Positions 45,916-64,000 of a stretch of 64,000 nt of DNA are shown here, piece after piece. Both the position numbers and the translations under genes were made by a program. The notes beneath the pieces are model-generated. The model was not told the DNA's origin. It saw nothing but the letters and a program-made list of their open reading frames with translations, and made no database searches. Source of the stretch: Variovorax sp. ZS18.2.2 (GTDB lineage Bacteria > Pseudomonadota > Gammaproteobacteria > Burkholderiales > Burkholderiaceae_C); NCBI RefSeq assembly GCF_024701975.1, contig NZ_JANLNM010000002.1, positions 62,001 to 126,000 on the forward strand. The letters run 5' to 3'. The stretch's first letter is position 1; the number at the start of each line of letters is the position of its first letter.

Positions 45916-46721
45916 GAGGGAGGGATCGGGGAAAGGGGCGGAATTCTAGATGCGCGCGTCGGGCGGACTTCCACCACGCGCTCCCATTGCAGCGGCGCCG
46001 TCTCGTGGCACACGATTCGCGCGTCGACGGAGGTGCAGACGGCCACCATGTGGTCGGGCGTGGGCTGCAGTTGCTGGAAGTGCCATGCGGCGTTGCCATG
46101 CGGATCGGCGAGCGCGAACCCGACGTCGCCGGGGTTGTCCAGCGCAAAAGCGAAACTGTCGAGCGGTATCTGCAAGCCCATGCCGCGCGCCTTGATGTAG
46201 CTCTCCTTCAAGGTCCACAGCTCGAAGAAGCGATGCGGCTGCGAGGCGGCCGGCAATGCGCCGAGCGACCTGGCCTCGGCCGGTGCGAAGAAGTGATCGA
46301 CGGCGTCGAGCACGGCGGGGCGGCGGATGTTCTCGACGTCGACACCCAGCTCGATGTCGCGGGCAATCGCCAGCACGATGAGGCCGGCGGTGTGGCTCAG
46401 GTTGAAGTCCAGGCCGCGTGTTTCTTCAATGGCCGAGCCGTCATCGATGCGGGGACGGCCGAAGGTGCCGCTGGCGAAGCGCCAGTGGTGCGGATCGACC
46501 GGTGCATAGCGCGAGAGGATCGTGCGCACCAGCACCCGGGTCAGCAGGTAGCGATGCCGGTCGCGTGCGAAGTGGAAACGATCTTTCTGTTGCAGCTCCT
46601 GCGGTGTCAACAGTGCGCGATATGAAGCGTCGAGCGCGGGATCGCCGGACTCGCCATGGGGGCAGAACCAGAGATGGATGTCGCCCGCAGGCAAAGGGAG
46701 AAGGGGGGCAGCGCGATGCAT
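45912..46721 (-). CDS. Sfp-type 4'-phosphopantetheinyl transferase
   Basis: Activates carrier domains by transferring phosphopantetheine from CoA to their Ser; 269 residues from ATG 46721. Diagnostic motifs are GVDVE (residues 126-130, Mg-binding) and WTLKESYIKARG (169-180), in the order and spacing of Sfp/EntD-type enzymes. It lies 300 bp from the divergent sigma factor that heads the NRPS/PKS locus and is the obvious partner for the five or more carrier domains visible there. The long upstream in-frame extension to 46877 is unlikely to be translated. Confidence 0.93.
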   Translation of the reverse strand: MHRAAPLLPLPAGDIHLWFCPHGESGDPALDASYRALLTPQELQQKDRFHFARDRHRYLLTRVLVRTILSRYAPVDPHHWRFASGTFGRPRIDDGSAIEETRGLDFNLSHTAGLIVLAIARDIELGVDVENIRRPAVLDAVDHFFAPAEARSLGALPAASQPHRFFELWTLKESYIKARGMGLQIPLDSFAFALDNPGDVGFALADPHGNAAWHFQQLQPTPDHMVAVCTSVDARIVCHETAPLQWERVVEVRPTRASRIPPLSPIPPS

Positions 46722-46842
46722 GGTGGGCAGCAGCGCTGCGTCGCAATCTTGTTTTTTCAAATGGTTGCACGAAGCGAAGTCGGCTATTATCGCGACCCCC
46801 TGTGCCGGGTTCCGCGTTCTCTCGCGGATCGCTCGGTCACCT

Positions 46843-46864
46843 GATCCGCCGCGGCGGATTTTCT
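46843..46864 (+). terminator. Orphan Rho-independent terminator-like hairpin
   Basis: ATCCGCCGCGGCGGAT (46844-46859) is a perfect palindrome that extends into TTTTC on the plus strand. No plus-strand gene precedes it; the gene upstream reads away. It could end a short transcript such as a leader or small RNA, or be part of an attenuator. Confidence 0.5.
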
Positions 46865-46935
46865 CGGGGCTCCTCATGTCGTTTGTTTGAGTGTCGATCC
46901 GGAAGGGTCATGGAAATGCCTCAAAATCCGTCTAT

Positions 46936-46958
46936 AAATAGCAATGATTCTTATTTCG
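46936..46958. promoter_or_regulatory. Fur-box-like site upstream of the ECF sigma gene
   Basis: The core AATGATTCTTATT (46943-46955), read on the other strand, is AATAAGAATCATT, close to the AATGAGAATCATT form common in Fur boxes. A TATAAA -10-like element at 46933-46938 abuts it, so a bound repressor would block the promoter. Iron control of a siderophore sigma factor is the expected arrangement; binding itself is inferred. Confidence 0.5.
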
Positions 46959-47038
46959 ATTTGTGCATCGAAAGTAGTAAATCGGACCTGCGGCCCGTCT
47001 CGGCTCGCTCACTGGAACTGGAGGAAGAGGTGTTGAAC

Positions 47039-47578
47039 ATGCCGTTGCCGCATTCGTCCGAGCCTTCGCTCGCAGAGGTTTTCATTGCCCATCGGGCGCA
47101 GCTCTGGCGGGTCGCCCGGAAGATCGTCAACACGGCGGACCTGGCCGACGACGTCGTGCAGGACGCTTACCTGAAGATCGCCGACGGCCCCTGCGTCCGC
47201 CAGGCCGACCGCCCCATCGGCTACTGCTGCCAGGTGGTGCGCAACATGGCGCTGGACTACTGCCGCCGCCACCGCGTCGAGGCCAGCTATCGCACCTTCG
47301 ATGTGGACGTGGAACTGCTCGATATGCCGACAACCGCTTCGACGCCCGACCGCATGATGTGCGAACGCCAGGTGATCACCGCCATCGACAAGGTTCTGGC
47401 CGGCCTCTCGCCCCGCACGCGGTTGGTGTTCGAGCTCTACCGTCTCGAAGGCCTCACGCAGCGCGAGATCGCGACGCGCCTGGGCTGCGCGCTGGGTCTC
47501 GTAAACGGACTGATCGCCGAGGCCGGCAACGCGATCAAGTCGTGCGGCCACCTGCTGCTCGAGAGCGATACACACTAG
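47039..47578 (+). CDS. ECF sigma factor, PvdS/iron-starvation type
   Basis: RNA polymerase sigma factor of 179 residues from ATG 47039, preceded by AGGTG at good spacing. Region 2 contains ADDVVQDAYLKIADGP and the core-binding YCCQVVRNMALDYCRRH; region 4 contains LSPRTRLVFELYRLEGLTQR and EIATRLGCALGLVNGLI. The short N-terminus and overall length match PvdS-like sigma factors (PvdS has 187). A longer start at 46910 would place the Fur-like site inside the gene. It most likely directs transcription of the siderophore-type locus that follows. Confidence 0.87.
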   Translation: MPLPHSSEPSLAEVFIAHRAQLWRVARKIVNTADLADDVVQDAYLKIADGPCVRQADRPIGYCCQVVRNMALDYCRRHRVEASYRTFDVDVELLDMPTTASTPDRMMCERQVITAIDKVLAGLSPRTRLVFELYRLEGLTQREIATRLGCALGLVNGLIAEAGNAIKSCGHLLLESDTH

Positions 47579-47699
47579 CTGCGGCTTCTACGCAGCGGGA
47601 TCGCGCCCGTTTCCCGCGAGAATGCGCGCTGGACCGGCCGGGTCCGTTCAACAGTGACGACAGCCCCGGCCTCGGCGGACAACGCGAACAGCTTCACGA

Positions 47700-47948
47700 A
47701 TGACACAGGAAACGGGCGATCCCATCTGGAATACCGCGTGGGACTGGGTGCAGCGCGAGCACGACAGCGAAAGCTTCGACGAAGCCGCGCGCGCCGAAAT
47801 GATGGCCTGGCTCCTCGCAGAGCCCGCACACCGCCGGGCTTATGACAAGGCCGCCCAACTCTGGCTCCTCGCGGGTTTCGTTCCGCCGGTCAACGACTTC
47901 GGCGACGACCTGCCGGACGACGACGCCGAGCCTCGCGCCGGCAAGTAA
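47700..47948 (+). CDS. Stand-alone DUF4880 (FecR N-terminal) domain protein
   Basis: Protein of 82 residues. The sequence TAWDWVQREHDSESFDEAAR, then WLLAEPAHRRAYDKAAQLWL, is the DUF4880 domain that begins FecR/PupR-type anti-sigma factors and contacts the sigma factor. The transmembrane segment and periplasmic sensor domain of FecR are absent; the protein ends in an acidic tail. Directly behind the sigma gene, it could act as a soluble sigma modulator or be a leftover of a truncated fecR. Confidence 0.75.
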   Translation: MTQETGDPIWNTAWDWVQREHDSESFDEAARAEMMAWLLAEPAHRRAYDKAAQLWLLAGFVPPVNDFGDDLPDDDAEPRAGK

Positions 47949-48032
47949 AAAAACGCATCCAGCGTGAACGCGCCCTCTGCGCGCGTTTAGGCACCGGCGC
48001 GCCTGCGGCGCTCGCCGTACCGCCGTGAAAAA

Positions 48033-48057
48033 TGAACAGATCGACCTCTGAAGCGTC
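48033..48057 (+). promoter_or_regulatory. Weak candidate promoter for the ECF sigma factor, upstream of mbtH
   Basis: TGAAC (48033-48037), 16 bp, then CGTC (48054-48057), follows the layout of PvdS-type promoters (TAAAT, 16-17 bp, CGT) but the upstream box matches poorly. The spacing and the position about 90 bp before mbtH are the only support. Confidence 0.2.
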
Positions 48058-48144
48058 CTCTTGGCAGGGGCGCCGAGATTCCGTCCGGTCCGCGACCGGC
48101 TGCGGTGCGCTCCTTTCTCTGTTCAATCACACAAGGATGCACCG

Positions 48145-48396
48145 ATGTCGACGAGCTGTTTTGACCGCGAAGACGAGGCCTTCATCGTTCTGGTCAATCA
48201 CGAAGACCAGTACTCCATCTGGCCCCACTGGAAAGCCGTTCCCGGCGGATGGACTGCCGTCGAAGGCGTCCGGGGCGACAAGAAGACCGTCCTCGCCTAT
48301 GTAGAGAGCCACTGGACCGACATGCGGCCCAAGTCGCTGCGCGAGTGGATGCAGCAACAGGCGGACGCACCGGCCACGGAAACCGCGGCAGGTTGA
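48145..48396 (+). CDS. MbtH family protein
   Basis: Small chaperone/activator of NRPS adenylation domains, 83 residues. The family signature is intact: [19 protein letters not shown], then [15 protein letters not shown]. The start ATG 48145 follows AAGGATG. Its presence heading the biosynthetic genes indicates that at least one A domain needs it. The stop codon shares one base with the thioesterase start (TGATG). Confidence 0.95.
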   Translation: MSTSCFDREDEAFIVLVNHEDQYSIWPHWKAVPGGWTAVEGVRGDKKTVLAYVESHWTDMRPKSLREWMQQQADAPATETAAG

Positions 48397-49153
48397 TGAG
48401 CGCTCAGGCGCCCCTGGCGCTGCTGTGCCTGCCGTGTGCGGGCGCGAGCGCCTCCATGTACCTGCGGTGGCGGCGTCTCGTGCCGTCGTGGGTTCGCATC
48501 GTGCCGGTGGAATTGCCGGGGCGCGGCGCGCGCATGGGCGAAGCCTTCGTCGAAGACTTCGATGCGCTGGTCGCGCGGATCTGCACCGAGCAGGCCGAGG
48601 CGATGCGCGGCGACTTCGCGCTCTTCGGCCACAGCATGGGCGCGTTGCTCGCACATGGTGTGACCCGCCGGCTTCAGTCCTTGTATCGGCCGCTGCCGCG
48701 CGCGCTGCTGGTGTCCGGCTCTGCGGCGCCTTCCCGGCGCGATCCTGAACGTTTCGACGGCGGCGAAGACGACGCGTCGCTCATTGCCGAGCTGCGCAAG
48801 CAGGGCGGCACGCCCGAGGAGGTGTTCGCGAGCGAAGAGCTCATGCGCATCACCCTCGACACGTTGCGTGCCGATCGCCGCGTCTGCCGCAGCCACGTCC
48901 ACGTCGGCGGTGGAGCACCGCTGCCGTTGCCCGTTCATGCCTTCGCAGGACGCCAGGACGACATCGAGGCGCTGGCCATGGCGGCCTGGTCGAAAGAGAC
49001 CGGCGGCACCTTCACGCTCGACTGGTTCGAGGGCGGCCATTTCTTTCTCCGACAGCACGAGACCGCATTTCTCGCGGCGCTCGCACGGCGTCTGCCGACG
49101 CCTCTACATCAGGCGCACTTTCACGCGCCCCTTCAAGCGCATCAAGGCCAGAT

Positions 49154-49157
<4 letters not shown>
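48396..49157 (+). CDS. Type II thioesterase (GrsT-like)
   Basis: External editing thioesterase of 253 residues that frees misloaded carrier domains in NRPS/PKS lines. Motifs: LLCLPCAGASAS at the N-terminus, the nucleophile elbow FGHSMGALLAHG (Ser80), and the catalytic-His segment FEGGHFFL. The gene is coupled to mbtH upstream and overlaps the first synthetase by 4 bp (ATGA), so all three are translated together. Confidence 0.93.
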
Positions 49158-54453
<5,296 letters not shown>

Positions 54454-54454
<1 letters not shown>

Positions 54455-57400
54455 TGACCACCGCCTTCAACGAATCCGCCGAACCCACCGGTCTCGAGAT
54501 TGCCATCGTCGGCCTGTCCGGGCGCTTCCCGGGCGCCGACGATGTGGACGCCTTCTGGCGCAACATCCAGGGCGGCGTGGAGTCGGTGTCGCGCTTCACC
54601 GATGCGCAGTTGCGCGAACGCGGCGTGCCGCAGAGCCTGCTGGACGATCCCGACTACGTGAAGGCCGGCGTGATGTTCGAAGGCTTCGACCAGTTCGATC
54701 CCGGCTTCTTCGGCTACACGCCCCGCGAGGCGGAGAACCTCGATCCGCAGCAGCGCATCTTTCTCGAATGCGCCTCGGCGGCGCTCGAACATGCCGGCTG
54801 CGATCCCGAGCGCTGGCCGGGCAAGGTCGGCGTGTATGCGGGCGAGGGCGCCAACGTCTACCTGATCCGCAACCTGCTGCCGTCCTTCGGCCTCGGCGCA
54901 CACACGGGCATTGCCGACCTGCTCGGCCTCATGAGCGGCAACTCCGGCGGTTCGCTGTGCACGCGCGTTGCCTACAAGCTCAACTTGCGCGGCCCCGCCG
55001 TGAGCGTGCAGACCGCCTGCTCCACGTCGCTCACCGCCGTTCACACAGCCTGCCAGGCGCTCCTGAGCCACGACTGCGACATGGCCCTGGCCGGCGGCGT
55101 GTGGCTCAACCTGTTGCAAGAGGGCGGCTACCGCTACCAGGCCGGCGCGATCCTCTCGCCCGATGGCCATTGCCGCGCCTTCGACGCCGATGCCGCCGGC
55201 ACGGTGATCGGCAGCGGCGCCGGCGTCGTCGCGCTCAAGCGCCTGGACGAAGCGCTGCGCGACGGCGACACCATCCACGCGGTCATCAAGGGCACCGCGG
55301 CCAACAACGACGGCTCCGCCAAGGTCGGCTTCACCGCGCCCAGCATCGACGGGCAGGCCGAAGTGATCCGCGCGGCGCAACTGATCGCAGGCGTCTCGGC
55401 CGACACCATCGGCTACATCGAGACGCATGGCACCGGCACCACGCTGGGCGATCCGATCGAGATCGCGGCGCTCACGCAGGCCTTCCGCGCCGACACCGAG
55501 CGGCGCGGCTTCTGCGCGGTCGGTTCGGTCAAGACCAACATCGGCCACCTCGATGCGGCGGCCGGCGTGGCGGGGCTCATCAAGGCCACGATGGCGCTCA
55601 AACACGGCGTGCTGCCACCCAGCCTGCATTTCACGAAGCCCAACCCGCAGATCGATTTCGCGAGCAGCCCGTTCTATGTGAATGCGCAGCGCCAGCCCTG
55701 GCCCGTAGGCCGTACGCCGCGTCGCGCGGGCGTGAGTTCGTTCGGCATCGGCGGGACCAATGTGCACGTGGTGCTCGAAGAGGCGCCGGTGGCCCGTCCG
55801 TCCGCACAAGCAAATGCACCGGCTTGGCAGGTCTTGCCGCTCTCCGCCCGCAACACCGACGCCTTGCAGCAAGCCGCGCAACGGCTGGCCAGCCATCTCG
55901 AAGAAGCAGGCTCTGGCACATCGCTCGTCGATGTCGCGCAGACGCTGCAGACCGGCCGGCGCGCGCTGGCGGTTCGCGGCGCGGTCGTTGCCGACGGGTC
56001 GGCAACCGCCGTCGAGGCGCTGCGTGCGCCCGAAAGCGACTTCGACCAGGCGAGCGGCATCCCCGCGTCGGCACCCGAGGTCGCGTTCCTCTTCCCGGGC
56101 GGCGGCACGCAGCACGCGAACATGGGGCTCGCGCTCTACCGCGACCATCCGGTCTTCCGCGAGGAGATCGATCGCTGCTGCGCCGCGCTGCGCGAGGTGA
56201 TGGGCATGGACCTGCGGCAGCTGCTCTATCCGGCCGCCGGTGGCGAAGCCGCGGCCGACGAGCAGCTCGGCCGCATCGAATACACGCAGCCGCTGCTGTT
56301 CATCGTCGAGTACGCGATGGCGCGCCTGTGGATGTCGCGCGGCGTGCAGCCCGCCGTGATGCTGGGCCACAGCCTGGGCGAGTACGTTGCCGCGTGCCTG
56401 GCCGGCGTGTTCAGCCTGGAAGACGCGCTGCGCATCGTGGCCACGCGCGGCCGGCTGATGCAGTCGATGTCGCCGGGCGCGATGACCGCCATCGCCCTGT
56501 CCGAAGCCGAACTCGCGCCTTTCCTGGCCACCGGCTGCGACATCGCGGCGATCAACGGCGAGCAACTGTGCGTGCTCGCCGGGCCGATGGCGGCCATCGA
56601 GGCGGCCGAGCAGCAGCTCTTCGCGCGCGGCCTGATGCCGCGCCGCCTGCTGGTCTCGATCGCCTCCCATTCGGCGATGACCGAGTCCATCGTGGCCGAG
56701 CTGCAGCAGGTGGTCGCTTCGGTGCCGCGGTCTGCGCCCCGCATTCCCTTCATCTCCAACGTCACCGGCAAGCCCATCACGGCGCAGCAGGCGATCGATC
56801 CGGCCTACTGGGGCCAGCACCTGCGCGGCACGGTGCGCTTCGCGGACGGCGTGGCGGAACTGCTGCGCGTCGAGGGCCGCGTGCTGCTGGAAGTCGGTCC
56901 CGGCGAGACGCTGGCCGGCCTCGCGCGCCAGCATCCGCTGGCCGATTCGGCGGCGGCCGTCCTGTCGAGCCAGGCCCATCCGCAGAAGCAGGCGCAGAAC
57001 GAACGCCAGATGGCGAGCGTGATCGGCCAGCTCTGGTGCGCGGGCGTCGATATCGATTGGGCCGCGTGCCATCCCGGACGGCAAACCCGCCGGGTGCCGC
57101 TGCCGACCTACCCGTTCCAGCGCCGCTCCTATTGGACGGACATGCCCGACGCGGGCAGCGAAGTGGCGACCTCGTCCATGCAGAAGCCGGGCGACGCATT
57201 CCATGTGCCGGTCTGGCAGCGCACGGAGCCTGCGAGTACGCCAGCAGCCCCCGCACCGGCCGACGGCTGCACGCTGGTGTTCGCGGAGACGAGCGGCTTG
57301 ACCGACGCATTGATTCGCCAACTGCAGGCCGAAGCGCCCGCGCACCCGGTGGTTCGCGTGGCGCCGGGCAGCGGCTTTGCCGAAACGGGAGCGCGCCAGT

Positions 57401-59070
57401 TCACGGTACGCCCGGGCGAGCGTGCGGATCACGAAGAGCTTTTGCGCAAGGTGCAGGCCGAATCCGGGTCGGTCGCGAAGGTCTATCACCTGTGGAGCGT
57501 GGACGGCCAGCCGTCGTCTTCGTCGTCTTTGCCGCAATCGGAGGACGTGCTCGAGCGCGGCTACTTCAGCCTGCTGGCGCTGATTCAGGCCATCGACAGC
57601 ACCTCCGGCGGACGCGCGCGCAAGCTCTCGATCGAAGTCGTCGCGAACCAGATCGAAGATGTCTCCGGCCTTGAACCGCTGTGCCCCGAGAAGGCGACGC
57701 TGTTCAGCCTCTGCAAGGTGATCGCGCAGGAGTATCCGCACATCGCTTGCCGCGTGACTGACATCGTCTTGCCCGTGCCGGGCAGCGCCGCCGAATCGTG
57801 GCTCGCAAGACAACTCGCCGCACCGGCACAGGCGCCGAACGACGAAACGCTCGTGGCCTATCGCGGCCCGCATCGCTGGGTCAAGACCTATGCGCCGCTG
57901 CCGTCCGGCGCCGCGCCGCAGCAGCGCCTGCGTTCCAAGGGCGTGTACCTGATCACCGGCGGTCTCGGTGGCGTGGGGCTCGCGGTCGCACGGCACCTGG
58001 CCGAGTCGTGGCAGGCACGGCTGGTGCTGCTGGGGCGCACACCGCTGCCCGAACGCAGCCAGTGGGAAGCCCTCGTCGCGGACGAAGCGCAACCCCAGGC
58101 GCTGCGGACCATGCTCGTGCAACTGATCGAACTCGAAAACCTGGGCGGCGAAGTGCTCGTCGTCGCGGCCAACGTGGCCGATGCAGCCTCGATGCAAGCC
58201 GCCGCCGCAGAGGCCCGCGCCCGCTTCGGCATGGTGCAAGGCGTCGTGCACGCGGCCGGCCACGCGAACAGCGGAATGATCGCGACCCGCCCCCGCGCCG
58301 CCATCGACGAAGTCTTCGCACCCAAACTGCAGGGCACCCGCTTCCTGCTCGACGCGCTGCGTGACGAGCCGCTCGATTTCGTGCTGCTGTGTTCGTCGAT
58401 CTCCAGCATGGCCGGCGGCCTCGGCATGAGCGACTACGCCGCCGCAAACGCCTACCTCGACGCGCTGGCCGCGCTGTGGCAACGCAGTGCGACGTACCCC
58501 GTCATCTCGGTCAACTGGGACGCCTGGCGCGACCTCGGCATGGCGGCTGGCCGCGTGCTGCCCGAGGGCATCGGCATGGACGGCCCCGAGGGCGCGCGGG
58601 CGGTGGAGCGCATCGTCAACGGCCCGGCGTTCGCGCAGGTCGTGATCTCCACCACCGACCTGAACCAGCGGCTCGGCGAGCTGGACAACGGCATGCTCGA
58701 CCTGCTGGAGACCGGCCCGGTCGCGAAGAAGAAGCGCCGCGAACATCCGCGCCCCGCGCTGGCTACGCCTTTCGTCGCGCCGGAAGGCGAGCTGGAGAAC
58801 GTGCTCGCGGGCATCTGGCAGGACATGCTGGGCATCGCCAGCGTTGGCATCGACGACAACCTGTTCGAGCTGGGCGGCGATTCGCTGCTCGCGATCCAGA
58901 TTCTGGCCCGTGCACGCAAGGCCTACGAGGTCGAGCTGCATCCGGCCGCCTTTTTCAAGGCACCCACCATTCGCGACCTTGCGATCCTGGTCGAGACCCG
59001 GTTGATCGAGGAAATCGAGGCCGATGTTCCGGCCGATGCCGAGCCCGATCGCTCGCCCGCAACCGTCTGA
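54454..59070 (+). CDS. Type I polyketide synthase module: KS-AT-KR-ACP
   Basis: One-module PKS of 1538 residues. The start ATG shares one base with the preceding TGA. The ketosynthase (about 12-440) has catalytic Cys in VQTACSTSLT (about 189) and the His motifs ETHGTGT and NIGHLDAAAG. The acyltransferase (about 545-850) has GHSLGEY (Ser about 640) and IASHS at the specificity position. The ketoreductase (about 1165-1350) has TGGLGGVG and catalytic Tyr in DYAAANAYLD. The ACP Ser is in LFELGGDSLLAIQ (about 1475). No dehydratase or enoylreductase is present, so the unit added should keep a beta-hydroxyl. It extends the acyl-aminoacyl chain by two carbons. Confidence 0.94.
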
Positions 59071-59077
59071 AAAATCC

Positions 59078-64000
<4,923 letters not shown>

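Larger units (their letters stand above)
46722..47038. other. Regulatory region between phosphopantetheinyl transferase and sigma factor genes
   Basis: A noncoding region of 317 bp with a strongly AT-rich stretch at about 46918-46985, unlike the surrounding GC-rich sequence. It holds an orphan terminator hairpin and a Fur-box-like site, listed separately. A frame in phase with the sigma factor is open from 46910 (ATGGAAATGCC), but its base composition speaks against coding. Confidence 0.6.

Noticed and set aside
46418-47038. Long N-terminal extension of the sigma factor
   Set aside because: It would overlap the phosphopantetheinyl transferase gene and include an AT-rich operator-like region; sigma regions begin only after 47039.

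Overview
This is a high-GC chromosomal window from a betaproteobacterium. The gene content and order (prfB with its recoding site, argG, ppnP, folC/SPOR/cvpA/purF/metZ, gltX next to tRNA genes, several MetQ-type binding proteins, and a lipopeptide-siderophore-type NRPS/PKS locus) point to Burkholderiales, family Comamonadaceae, most likely Variovorax or a close relative. This placement comes from recognising families by eye, not from a search.

Layout. 1-7.9 kb: a HAD hydrolase end, prfB with an intact programmed frameshift, then a methionine/organosulfur uptake region with three MetQ/NlpA paralogues, metN, metI, an acireductone-dioxygenase-like small protein and a flavin monooxygenase. 8.1-14.5 kb: mixed housekeeping and metabolic genes (Asp/Glu racemase family, alpha/beta hydrolase, aldo/keto reductase, ybaK, plsY, RidA, a retropepsin-like protease, yajQ). 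14.6-26.4 kb: core genes murB, argG, ppnP, an ArsC-like reductase, folC, a SPOR protein, cvpA, purF, metZ and gltX. 26.4-28.9 kb: a tRNA-Ala/Glu/Asp cluster with its own promoter and terminator, followed by a zinc-ribbon methyltransferase and a PhyH-type dioxygenase. 29.2-39.3 kb: a long co-directional catabolic operon with a tartrate/malate-type dehydrogenase, a complete peptide-type ABC importer, an amidase, an aldehyde dehydrogenase and a beta-hydroxyacid dehydrogenase. It faces a convergent FAH-family hydratase/LysR pair. 41-45.9 kb: envelope proteins (5'-nucleotidase lipoprotein, a shortened DUF418 membrane protein, a SYLF lipoprotein) and a ParB-like protein.

45.9-64 kb holds the main specialised-metabolism locus. 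It contains a Sfp-type phosphopantetheinyl transferase, a PvdS-like ECF sigma factor behind an AT-rich Fur-box-like site, a stand-alone DUF4880 domain, an MbtH protein, a type II thioesterase, a FAAL-ACP-C-A-T synthetase, a KS-AT-KR-ACP polyketide synthase and a further NRPS (C-A-T-C-A...) cut by the window edge. The core genes are translationally coupled or nearly contiguous. The proposed assembly is: FAAL loads a fatty acid, module 1 adds one amino acid, the PKS adds a beta-hydroxy ketide unit, and the following modules add more residues. The architecture resembles acyl-peptide siderophore systems of Burkholderiales (cupriachelin, taiwachelin and variochelin type). The receptor, hydroxylases and release domain would lie beyond base 64000, so the product is inferred, not shown.
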